This document shows positions 37,223 to 45,077 of a stretch of DNA of 64,000 nucleotides, piece after piece. The DNA comes from Vibrio hannami. Its GTDB lineage: Bacteria > Pseudomonadota > Gammaproteobacteria > Enterobacterales > Vibrionaceae. The stretch's first letter is position 1. Each line of letters starts with the position of its first letter. The position numbers and the translations under genes were made by a program. Location: NCBI RefSeq assembly GCF_029589055.1, contig NZ_JARQZP010000003.1, positions 186,001 to 250,000 on the forward strand, in the 5' to 3' direction. Below the pieces are notes generated by a model. That model was not told where the DNA came from and did no database searches. It worked only from the letters and a program-made list of their open reading frames with translations.

Positions 37223-38149
37223 ATGTGGGACTACTCAGAAAAGGTGAAGGAACATTTCTTTCAGCCCAGAAATGCGAAACTACTAGAAAATGCGAGCGCA
37301 AAAGGTGATGTAGGCTCTTTAAGTTGCGGGGATGCACTCAGCTTAAGTTTAAATATTGACTCAGAAACTGAGGTGATCACCGACGCTGGCTTTCAAACAT
37401 TTGGTTGCGGGAGCGCGATAGCGTCGTCGTCCGCGCTTACCGAGATCATTATCGGTAAAACCATAGATGAAGCGTTAAAAGTCACCAACCAGGAGATTGC
37501 AGATTTTCTTGATGGTCTTCCGCCAGAAAAAATGCACTGTTCGGTAATGGGTATGGAAGCATTACATGCTGCTATAGCGGATTACCGTGGAGAAGAGGTC
37601 GAAGATGATCACGAAGAAGGTGAGTTGATTTGTAAGTGCTTTGCCATCGATGACCTGATGATCAAACGCGTGGTTTCAGCCAATAACTTAACCACTTTAG
37701 AAGAAGTTGTTAACTACACCAAAGCAGGTGGTGCTTGTGCTTCTTGTCACGAAAAAATCGAGTGGGTTTTAGAGGAATGTCTGGAAGCAAAAGAATCAGC
37801 TGAAGTCCTTCCTGTGGCCGCCGTATCAAAAGCAGATATGGCTAAAGTGGATAAAGAGGCAGAGGCGGCGGAACTGTTCGCCAATAAGAAAAGACGGGTA
37901 GAAGTCATCGAATCGGTGATTGAAGAGGTGCGCCCTGGTATCTTGCTAGATGGCGGCGATATTTCATTGGTCGATATTGAGGAAGATATCGTATTCATTA
38001 GCCTTACCGGAGCATGTACTGGTTGTGGTTTGTCCGGGCTTACTTTGGCTAGTGTTGAAACAAAAATCTCAGAATCACTGGGCGAGAATATTACAGTGTT
38101 CCCGGTTCAAAGTGCAGCTCCAAAAAAGGAGGCGACCTATGACTCTTGA
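37223..38149 (+). CDS. nifU: NifU, Fe-S cluster scaffold for nitrogenase
   Basis: 308-aa three-domain scaffold. The N-terminal IscU-like domain (1-125) has C35, C62 and C106 for transient clusters. A central 2Fe-2S domain has C137, C139, C172 and C175 (ICKCF...GGACASC). The C-terminal Nfu domain has C265-x-x-C268 (GACTGCGL). All nine Cys match Azotobacter NifU. Start at 37223 (MWDYSEKVKEHF) with AAGGAG upstream. It receives sulfur from NifS, whose gene overlaps it by 11 nt, and supplies 4Fe-4S clusters to NifH, NifB and others. Confidence 0.96.
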   Translation: MWDYSEKVKEHFFQPRNAKLLENASAKGDVGSLSCGDALSLSLNIDSETEVITDAGFQTFGCGSAIASSSALTEIIIGKTIDEALKVTNQEIADFLDGLPPEKMHCSVMGMEALHAAIADYRGEEVEDDHEEGELICKCFAIDDLMIKRVVSANNLTTLEEVVNYTKAGGACASCHEKIEWVLEECLEAKESAEVLPVAAVSKADMAKVDKEAEAAELFANKKRRVEVIESVIEEVRPGILLDGGDISLVDIEEDIVFISLTGACTGCGLSGLTLASVETKISESLGENITVFPVQSAAPKKEATYDS

Positions 38150-39380
38150 TTCAAAACCATCAGAGGTAGCTTACCTCGATACAGCTTATCTAGATAACAA
38201 TGCAACCACCTGTATCGACCCATTAGTCCTGGAGACCATGTTGCCGTATCTAACGGAGTTTTACGGCAATCCCTCCTCTATTCACCGTTTAGGTGCGACT
38301 GTAGGTAAAGCACTGGAAGTTGCCCGTGAACAGGTTCAATCGCTTGTTGGGGCAGAGCATAGCTCCGAAATTATCTTCACTTCGTCGGCTACAGAGGCAA
38401 CGTCGACAGCGATTCATTCTGCTCTCGAAGCACTTCCGGATAGGAAAGAGGTCATAACCTCGGTCATTGAGCACCCTGCCACCTTAGAGTTGTGTCAGAA
38501 CCTTGAGCGAAAGGGGTACAAGGTGCATTGGATTGGGGTAGACAATAAAGGCCGATTTGATATCGAGTCATACAAACAAGCGCTGAGTGAAAATGTCGCA
38601 GTGGTGTCGGTGATGTGGGCAAACAACGAAACAGGAACACTTTTCCCGGCCGCTCAGATCGCCAGTCTGGCAAAAAAGGTTGGAGCGCAGGTTCATGTGG
38701 ATGCTGTTCAGGTTATCGGCAAATACCCAATCGAGGTCAAGTTAACTGATATCGATATGATCTCGTTATCTGGTCATAAGTTTCATGCACCGAAAGGTGT
38801 GGGTGCGCTTTATCTAAGAAGGGGAACGCGGTTCCGTCCTCTTTTACGAGGAGGTCATCAGGAACGAGGAAGACGTGCAGGTACTGAAAATGCCGCGTCT
38901 ATTATCGCGATGGGAAAAGCAGCAGAACTGGCTGAAATCTCACTGGAAAATGATATCAGTCGCATAGCGGTGATGCGTGATCGACTTGAGCAGGGGATAC
39001 TGGCGAGAGTTCCAAATACTTTTGTGACCGGAAACCCTAGAGAACGTGTTCCGAACACAACAAACATTGCTGTTGAATATATTGAAGGTGAAGCCTTACT
39101 TCTTATGATGAACCACGTCGGAATTGCAGCGTCTTCTGGCTCAGCATGTACTTCAGGATCACTGGAGCCATCACATGTAATGAAAGCGATGGACATCCCT
39201 TTTACTGCTGCACATGGCACGCTTCGTTTTTCACTTTCACGCTTTACTAAAGATTCGGATATCGACCTTGTACTTGAGCACTTGCCTCCAATTGTTGAAC
39301 GTCTGAGGGCAATGTCTCCGTATTGGGATAGCGCGACGAATAAGGGCTCGGAAAGCAGTTTTACTCCCGCCTACGCGTAA
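38139..39380 (+). CDS. nifS: NifS, cysteine desulfurase
   Basis: 413-aa PLP enzyme that takes sulfur from cysteine. Start at 38139, where AAGGAGG precedes ATGACTCTTG, inside the end of nifU. The PLP Lys is in SLSGHKFHAPKG, and the catalytic Cys loop is ASSGSACTSGSLEPSHV. Substrate-binding LDNNATTCIDPLV and MWANNETGTLFP are also present. The first 15 residues (MTLDSKPSEVAYLDTAYLD) are slightly longer than usual. It feeds NifU. Confidence 0.96.
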   Translation: MTLDSKPSEVAYLDTAYLDNNATTCIDPLVLETMLPYLTEFYGNPSSIHRLGATVGKALEVAREQVQSLVGAEHSSEIIFTSSATEATSTAIHSALEALPDRKEVITSVIEHPATLELCQNLERKGYKVHWIGVDNKGRFDIESYKQALSENVAVVSVMWANNETGTLFPAAQIASLAKKVGAQVHVDAVQVIGKYPIEVKLTDIDMISLSGHKFHAPKGVGALYLRRGTRFRPLLRGGHQERGRRAGTENAASIIAMGKAAELAEISLENDISRIAVMRDRLEQGILARVPNTFVTGNPRERVPNTTNIAVEYIEGEALLLMMNHVGIAASSGSACTSGSLEPSHVMKAMDIPFTAAHGTLRFSLSRFTKDSDIDLVLEHLPPIVERLRAMSPYWDSATNKGSESSFTPAYA

Positions 39381-39403
39381 ACGGAATATCAAAGAGGTTG
39401 GTG

Positions 39404-40539
39404 ATGGAAAGGAATCAAATACCTGTAGTAACCATTAACGATACCACGTTGCGGGATGGGGAACAGAGCCCGGGTGTTGCGTTTAACACGGAAGAAAAAC
39501 TGGCGATTGCCCTAAACCTGGAATCTGTTGGCGTCCAGGAACTTGAAATTGGTGTTCCGGCGATGGGTGAAGCAGAGCAAGAAACAATGTCTGTAATAGC
39601 CGCTTCTTTAACTAGAGCGAAGACGATGGGTTGGTGCCGAATGACGGATCAGGACCTGAACTCGGCATCCGGACTCGGGCTCGATTGGGTGGACGTGTCT
39701 ATTCCGGTCTCAAAACAGCAAATCAGAAGCAAGCTCGGCTTTGATTCAGATAAGGCGTATTTTGCTCACGGTGAAAGATACCTGAAACAAGCTGTTGAGT
39801 TAGGTGTGGATGTTTGTGTAGGCATGGAAGATGCGTCCAGAGCCGACCTAGACTTTATGCTCCGATTGACTGAATTAGCGCAAGAGTGCGGTGCGAAACG
39901 TGTTCGGTTCGCCGATACAGTTGGCATTTTAGATGGCGACAAGACTCGGTCTTATATCTCTTCTTTGCGAGCCAATACCGACTTACAGATTGAGATGCAC
40001 GCCCATAACGATCTGGGACTTGCGACCGCAAATACCCTGGCTGCCATTGATGCTGGTGCAACATCGATAAATACCACAGTGGTTGGTTTAGGAGAGAGAG
40101 CAGGGAATGCCGCATTGGAAGAGGTAGCGGTTGCGCTTTCTGTGTTGAACAAAGGCTTTACAGGAATTGACCTACAGGCGCTTCCCCAATTGTGCCAGTT
40201 AGTTCAAAACGCATCTGGTCGTCCAGAGTGGTTACAAAAAGCCATTGTCGGGGGAAGTGTGTTTACTCATGAATCCGGAGTTCATGTTGATGGTTTGATG
40301 AAAGATAGTAATAACTATCAGGGTTTTCCCCCGAATTGGTTGGCCGTCAGCACGAGTTTGTTCTTGGAAAGCATTCGGGTCTTAAGGCCATCAGAGCGGT
40401 ATATCAAAACCTCGGGGTGCATCTGTCTACGGCTCAGTGTGAACAACTGCGATTAGAGCTTAGACACTGGTCTGAAAGGTATAAATGTATGCCAACAACA
40501 GACGATCTTTTCAAACTTGTCCAGGGCAATGCCGCCTAA
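39404..40539 (+). CDS. nifV: NifV, homocitrate synthase, frameshifted as sequenced at a C5 run
   Basis: Enzyme making homocitrate, the organic part of FeMo-co, from acetyl-CoA and 2-oxoglutarate. The first 310 residues are normal (NDTTLRDGEQSPGVAF, HAHNDLGLATANTLAAI, GLGERAGNAALEEV, TFTHESGVHVDGL-type region). After SNNYQGFPP the frame turns to nonsense and ends at 40456. The true C-terminus (ELVGRQHEFVLGKHSGLKAI...) continues in another frame to 40539. One extra C in the C5 run at 40328-40332 restores a 378-aa protein of usual length. As sequenced the product would lack the conserved GKHSG helix. A sequencing error is most likely, as homocitrate synthase is needed for normal nitrogenase. Confidence 0.9.
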
Positions 40540-40553
40540 TTGAGAGGGAATAG

Positions 40554-40826
40554 ATGAGCCAGAATATGGAATCTGAATTATCAGCGTTAACCAGTGCTGA
40601 AGATTTTCTTAATTACTTTCAAGTGGACTACAACCCAACGCTTGTACAAACCAAACGCATACAGTTACTCCGACTGTTCCATTCGGTGTTGGAGGCTTTG
40701 AACAAAGCCCCGGAACGCCAGGACTATAAAAGAGCGTTAAAAATAGCGTACAAACAGCTGGAGAACGGTAATGAATTAGCGTTTCCAGAACGGAGTTGTG
40801 AAGGCTGTACTGAGTGTGATGATTAG
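40554..40826 (+). CDS. nifW: NifW, nitrogenase stabilising/protective protein
   Basis: 90 aa, in line with NifW length. It has LTSAEDFLNYFQVDYNPTLVQTKRIQLLRLFHSVL, then a helix and a Cys-rich end (CEGCTECDD). NifW associates with apo-dinitrogenase and is thought to protect or mature it. The ATG (40554) has a GAGAGG ribosome site. It is 14 nt after nifV and 11 nt before nifZ. Confidence 0.9.
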   Translation: MSQNMESELSALTSAEDFLNYFQVDYNPTLVQTKRIQLLRLFHSVLEALNKAPERQDYKRALKIAYKQLENGNELAFPERSCEGCTECDD

Positions 40827-40837
40827 GGAGGGGGACA

Positions 40838-41323
40838 ATGGATTGTTCCAGCGCTAGGTTTTTGAGTGGCTCAGAGGTGCGAGTCGTAAGAAATGTCCGT
40901 AATGATGGAAGCTTTACGGGGCTAGAAAAAGGTGAGCTTTTGGTGACTCAGGGAGAGACAGGCATTGTCAGAAGTTCAGGTTACTTCTTGCAAGATCAGG
41001 TGATATACCAGGTCTATTTCCCGGCTGTCGAACGCACTATAGGTGTCAGAGATCAGGAAGTTATCCACGCCTCACTAGCCTGGTCTCCCTGCCTTTTTCG
41101 TTCTCTCGATAAAGCTGCGTTAACGGTCGCTCTTAAGATGAAGGATGAAATCGTCGCAATGAAGGGGGATCTGGTAGAGGTTCAAAGAGTTTACAGAGAT
41201 CTGGAAACTGGGCGGTTAGATTACGAAATCGAGGTTGCAGGGTCATTAGTCAGGGTCGATTCTCGTTTCTTAGTCTCGCCCAAAGAGAGCAGTGTTCAGA
41301 GAGAGGTAGCGGCAAATGGATAA
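40838..41323 (+). CDS. nifZ: NifZ, P-cluster maturation factor
   Basis: 161 aa. The core (GSEVRVVRNVRNDGSFTGLEKGELLVTQGETGIVRSSGYFLQDQVIYQVYF) matches NifZ, which helps form the second P-cluster of NifDK. The C-terminal half (YRDLETGRLDYEIEV) repeats the beta-strand type. A GGAGGGGG ribosome site precedes the ATG. It overlaps nifM by 8 nt. Confidence 0.88.
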   Translation: MDCSSARFLSGSEVRVVRNVRNDGSFTGLEKGELLVTQGETGIVRSSGYFLQDQVIYQVYFPAVERTIGVRDQEVIHASLAWSPCLFRSLDKAALTVALKMKDEIVAMKGDLVEVQRVYRDLETGRLDYEIEVAGSLVRVDSRFLVSPKESSVQREVAANG

Positions 41324-42143
41324 ACAGAAGAAGCGATATTTGCGAATAAAGCTATCGACAGAAAAGCACAAACTTAATCCAGAGTATTTATCAGCGGAAC
41401 AATTAAAAGAGCTGGATGAAGAAGTCAACAAACTTCAGGCATTACAAGCGAAAATCATCTCATCTAAAGAGGCTTCCAAAATAAAGGTTTCTTCAGGTGA
41501 AGTTGTAGAGTCTTATTGCAAGTGTATTGAACAGTTTGACTCTAAAGATGAGTTTTACGCGGTTCTCAAAAAACAAGGTATTACGCAGGAAGGATTTAAG
41601 CATGCGTTGCGCGAAGAGCTGTGGTGCGACAAGGTTTTAGATAGCGTGGCTCAGGACGTCCCTAAATTGGATAAGCAACAAGCTATTGATTACTACAATA
41701 AAAACAAACTCAATTTCTCTCGTGCTAAAACCTGGAAACTTAGTCAAATACTGATAACCGTGAATGATGAGTTCGTAGAGAATAGACATGAAAGCGTTCT
41801 CCGAAGAATCGAAGAGGCCTATCAAAAAACAAAGCGAGAACCATTTGAAGAGTTGGCTTTACGCTACTCAGAGTGCCCAAGTGCACTTGAAAAAGGACAG
41901 TTGGGTTGGTGTGAAGAAGGAAAACTTTTTCCCGAGATTACAAAGGCGCTTCAAACATTACAGCAAGGTGAAGTGAGCTTACCGATTGAAACAGAAGTTG
42001 GCTTTCACCTGGTTCAATGGCATGAGCAAAAGCCCGCTTATATTGCACCTTTCGAAGAAGTTCTTCCATATCTGGAGGAAAAGCATACTTCGAGAGCAAA
42101 AGCCTTTCTTCAACGTCAGTGGCTTAGTTCCTTAGTGGCATAG
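41316..42143 (+). CDS. nifM: NifM, peptidyl-prolyl isomerase for NifH maturation
   Basis: 275 aa. The N-terminal helical part (1-130) precedes a parvulin-type PpiC domain (about 140-240: WKLSQILITVNDEF, LALRYSECPSALEKGQLGWCEEGKLFPEI, VGFHLVQWHEQKPA). NifM is required for active Fe protein in Klebsiella and Azotobacter. It overlaps nifZ by 8 nt. The end of the gene runs into a short 16-nt tandem repeat (42125-42169), which places the stop inside the first repeat. Confidence 0.92.
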   Translation: MDKQKKRYLRIKLSTEKHKLNPEYLSAEQLKELDEEVNKLQALQAKIISSKEASKIKVSSGEVVESYCKCIEQFDSKDEFYAVLKKQGITQEGFKHALREELWCDKVLDSVAQDVPKLDKQQAIDYYNKNKLNFSRAKTWKLSQILITVNDEFVENRHESVLRRIEEAYQKTKREPFEELALRYSECPSALEKGQLGWCEEGKLFPEITKALQTLQQGEVSLPIETEVGFHLVQWHEQKPAYIAPFEEVLPYLEEKHTSRAKAFLQRQWLSSLVA

Positions 42144-42169
42144 TTCCTTAGTGGCATAGTTCCTTAGTG
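42125..42169 (+). repeat. Short tandem repeat at the end of nifM
   Basis: The unit AGTTCCTTAGTGGCAT (16 nt) occurs twice and then as a partial third copy (AGTTCCTTAGTG) across the nifM stop codon. Each copy carries the stop-containing frame, so slippage would add untranslated sequence only. It separates nifM from modA. Confidence 0.75.
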
Positions 42170-42191
42170 TCTTAAATGAATCGGAGGTTGT

Positions 42192-42929
42192 ATGAAAAGA
42201 TTCAGTCTGTTTTGTATGTTTTTTCTTTTAGGAGCCTTTCAGGCCTCAGCTACGGAAGTTAGGGTCGCTGTCGCGAATAACTTTTATGGCCCTCTTAAAG
42301 AGCTTGCTAGGGACTACCAGCAACAATCTGGGGACAGCGTTGTCATAAGCACGGGCTCCACCGGTCAACTCTATGCTCAGATAATCAATGGTGCACCGTT
42401 TGATATCTTTTTGTCAGCGGATGCTGCACGTCCAGCTAAGTTAGTGGAAGCAGGATTAGCCTCTGAGCCGTTTACCTATGCTTTAGGAAGGCTTGTACTC
42501 TGGTCCTCAGATAGCCAACTGCTGAAAAAAGGCGCTGCGTCATTAACGATAAACAACTTTAAACATCTGGCTTTGGCTAACCCTAAACTTGCTCCATACG
42601 GTTACGCTTCTGTACAGGTTATGGAAAAAGCAGGAGTGTATTCTGAGTTGAAATCGACGCTTGTTGAGGGCAAGAATTTAAGTGTTGTCTATCAGTTTGT
42701 TGTTACTGGAAACGCTCAGGCGGGGTTTCTGGCTATGTCTCAAATCTACAAAGATTCCGAGTTTATTGATGGCTCTTACTGGATAATTCCTGAGCAGATG
42801 TATGACCCCATCAGGCAAAACGCCGTATTGCTCAAATCGGCCCAAAATAAAAATGCTTCGAATTCATTTATTGAGTACTTAAAGAGTGAAAGAGCCCGAA
42901 AAATTATCGTTGATTTTGGATATCTGTAA
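42192..42929 (+). CDS. modA: ModA, molybdate-binding protein
   Basis: 245-aa periplasmic molybdate-binding protein. A signal peptide (MKRFSLFCMFFLLGAFQASA) precedes the typical fold: EVRVAVANNFYGPLKELARDYQQQSGDSVVISTGSTGQLYAQIINGAPFDIFLSAD. The Ser/Thr residues of STGSTGQL bind the oxyanion. It delivers molybdate to ModB/ModC for FeMo-co. It follows nifM by 48 nt without a visible promoter, so it should be co-expressed with nifUSVWZM. Confidence 0.92.
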   Translation: MKRFSLFCMFFLLGAFQASATEVRVAVANNFYGPLKELARDYQQQSGDSVVISTGSTGQLYAQIINGAPFDIFLSADAARPAKLVEAGLASEPFTYALGRLVLWSSDSQLLKKGAASLTINNFKHLALANPKLAPYGYASVQVMEKAGVYSELKSTLVEGKNLSVVYQFVVTGNAQAGFLAMSQIYKDSEFIDGSYWIIPEQMYDPIRQNAVLLKSAQNKNASNSFIEYLKSERARKIIVDFGYL

Positions 42930-42940
42930 GCGGCATTCCT

Positions 42941-43618
42941 ATGATGGGTTTAGATATCACAGTAATCACCACAACACTTAAACTGGCCTTCGTGGTAACA
43001 CTGTGGCTGCTGCTGATATCAATCCCGGTTGCCTGGTGGATAGCGAATACCAACTCAAGACTAAAAGGTATTGTTGTCTCTGTTTGTACGCTCCCTATGG
43101 TACTACCACCCACCGTACTTGGTTTTTATCTGTTGATACTAATGGGACCGAATGGGCCGGTGGGTCAATTAACTCAAGCTTTAGGTTTACAACAGCTACC
43201 ATTCTCTTTTGCCGGGATTGCCATTGCTTGTATCGTGCATTCACTTCCGTTTGTTATTCAGCCATTGCAGAACGCGTTTGAATCCATCGGTAAACGCCCG
43301 ATAGAAGTTGCGGCTACGCTTAGAGCTTCTCCGGTTGATACTTTCTTCTCAGTCACATTCCCGCTTGCTTGGCCTGGAATATTCTCAGCTATGGTTATGG
43401 GCTTTTGTCATACCCTGGGTGAGTTCGGCATCGTGCTGATGATTGGTGGCAATATCCCTGGGAAGACAAGGGTAGTTTCCGTAGAGATCTACAATCATGC
43501 TGAGGCACTAGAGTATGGCAAGGCGCATTTGCTTGCTGGTGGAATGGTGGCTTTTTCATTCGCAGCCCTGCTGGTTATGTATTGGTTAAACAGTAGATAT
43601 CAGTCAAAAATGGGATAA
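42941..43618 (+). CDS. modB: ModB, molybdate ABC transporter permease
   Basis: 225-aa inner-membrane permease with five or six TM helices. The EAA-type loop (about 125-160: EVAATLRASPVDTFFSVTFPLAWPGIFSAM) contacts ModC. TLPMVLPPTVLGFYLL is the usual ModB signature. It starts 12 nt after modA and ends 10 nt before modC, making an ordinary modABC set. Confidence 0.93.
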   Translation: MMGLDITVITTTLKLAFVVTLWLLLISIPVAWWIANTNSRLKGIVVSVCTLPMVLPPTVLGFYLLILMGPNGPVGQLTQALGLQQLPFSFAGIAIACIVHSLPFVIQPLQNAFESIGKRPIEVAATLRASPVDTFFSVTFPLAWPGIFSAMVMGFCHTLGEFGIVLMIGGNIPGKTRVVSVEIYNHAEALEYGKAHLLAGGMVAFSFAALLVMYWLNSRYQSKMG

Positions 43619-43627
43619 GGGAGGCTG

Positions 43628-44725
43628 ATGTCTGATATGAACCAGGAAGTGAATATCGTTGCTCGATTTAATATCGAGTTTGAAAATTTTTCCCTTAAGG
43701 CGGATCTTACGCTGCCTAGTACAGGAGTCACTGTATTGTTCGGGCATTCTGGTTCTGGAAAAACCACTTGTTTAAGAGCCATGGCTGGATTGGAAAAGTT
43801 GAGTAGTGGTTATTTCTCGGTTGGTGAGACCACCTGGCAAGATAGTGCGAACGATTTTTTTGTACCAACGTACCAAAGAGACATTGGCTACGTATTTCAG
43901 GAAGCGGGGCTATTTCCTCATTTATCTGTCCGTAAGAATTTAGAGTACGGTTTTAAGCGAGTAGCTGAAGAACGCAGGGTTTTAAAGTTGAGGGATGTAT
44001 GCGAGTTATTGGGCATTACTCACCTTCTGGAACGATCACCTGAAAAGCTTTCAGGAGGAGAGATGCAAAGAGTTGCGATTGCCAGAGCGCTACTTACTTC
44101 ACCTAAAATGCTCCTTATGGATGAACCTCTAGCAGCTTTAGATAGTGCCAGAAAAGCAGAAATCCTTCCCTATCTGGAGAAGCTCCACAAGAAGCTCTCT
44201 ATCCCAATTATCTACGTCACTCATTCTGTGGAAGAATTGGCACGCCTGGCAGACCATATAGTGCTGTTTTATCAGGGAAACATTTTAACGTCAGGAGGGG
44301 CTGTGGAAGTGATGTCTGATCCTGCCTATAGTCGAATATTTAATCATGAGACCGGCGCTATATTCGACACGATTATCAGCGATGTTTCTCCTGATCATCT
44401 CACACAGTTAGAAGTGGGGAGACGGCTTTACTTCTATGTTCCCGAGATACAAGGCCAAATCGGTGACTATGTAAGATGCAGAATTCTCGCTTCCGACGTG
44501 AGTATATGTCTTACGAAACCAGCACAGACTTCGATTTTGAATGTGGTAAAAGGAAAACTATGCAAAATTGAAGACTCGGTACATGGTGGAGAAAAAATAT
44601 TGGTAATAACGCTGAGTAATGGACAATCTTTACTATCAGTGATTACTGAGCGCTCCCTGAGTCAACTCGGCATACAAATCGGAATGGAGCTGTGGTGTCA
44701 GATAAAAGCGGTAGCGATTTGCTAG
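43628..44725 (+). CDS. modC: ModC, molybdate ABC transporter ATPase
   Basis: 365 aa. ABC domain (about 8-235) with Walker A GHSGSGKTT, signature LSGGEMQRVAIARAL, Walker B MLLMDEPLAALD and the His switch YVTHS. The C-terminal mop/TOBE domain (about 290-360) is present and probably binds molybdate for feedback. It drives molybdate import through ModB. Last gene of the nifU-mod run; a hairpin follows. Confidence 0.94.
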   Translation: MSDMNQEVNIVARFNIEFENFSLKADLTLPSTGVTVLFGHSGSGKTTCLRAMAGLEKLSSGYFSVGETTWQDSANDFFVPTYQRDIGYVFQEAGLFPHLSVRKNLEYGFKRVAEERRVLKLRDVCELLGITHLLERSPEKLSGGEMQRVAIARALLTSPKMLLMDEPLAALDSARKAEILPYLEKLHKKLSIPIIYVTHSVEELARLADHIVLFYQGNILTSGGAVEVMSDPAYSRIFNHETGAIFDTIISDVSPDHLTQLEVGRRLYFYVPEIQGQIGDYVRCRILASDVSICLTKPAQTSILNVVKGKLCKIEDSVHGGEKILVITLSNGQSLLSVITERSLSQLGIQIGMELWCQIKAVAIC

Positions 44726-44746
44726 TTTCGCATAGAGTGGCTGCTA

Positions 44747-44776
44747 TCTAAGCCCTATGACGTCGCAGGGCTTAGA
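44747..44776. terminator. Hairpin after modC
   Basis: TCTAAGCCCT and AGGGCTTAGA form a 10-bp stem with a 10-nt loop between the convergent modC and DUF1059 genes. No long T run follows. Confidence 0.62.
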
Positions 44777-44800
44777 CATCGTCGGAACATCGGAATGGAA

Positions 44801-44995
44801 TTAAACAGGTGGAGTACCTTCTTTAAACTCCTTCATGATATTTTCACGAAATTCTGGTGTATCTTCATAACCATGTACCTTGCATCCATGTTCTACAACG
44901 GCTTGAAGCAACTCTTCCTTAGAGTCTGCAGCCAAAGCCACTGAACACTTCACATCACCCGGATAATCTCTGCAATCGATGTAATATCTGGACAT
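44801..44995 (-). CDS. DUF1059 family small protein
   Basis: 64 aa matching the short DUF1059 family (CRDYPGDVKCSVALAADSKEELLQAVVEHGCKVHGYEDTPEF). Two Cys and two His could bind metal. No function is established. It stands alone on the minus strand between modC and the ATPase regulator gene, with a GGTAAG-type site before its start. Confidence 0.78.
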   Translation of the reverse strand: MSRYYIDCRDYPGDVKCSVALAADSKEELLQAVVEHGCKVHGYEDTPEFRENIMKEFKEGTPPV

Positions 44996-45077
44996 AATTT
45001 ACTTACCTTCTATGGATTAAAAGTGAGACAACTTGTTTCGGATAAACAAATCGCCTACCAAATGAGAGCAACTTCCT

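Noticed and set aside
34983..40332. Programmed ribosomal frameshifting as explanation for draT and nifV
   Set aside because: The sites are plain C runs without a slippery heptamer plus pseudoknot, and five unrelated genes show the same one-base loss.
40336..40539. Separate 67-aa gene after nifV
   Set aside because: Its sequence (QHEFVLGKHSGLKAI) is the NifV C-terminus; it is the continuation of nifV in another frame.
42144..42191. Search for a sigma-54 promoter before modA
   Set aside because: No GG-N10-GC pair with TGG and TTGC character is present in the gap.
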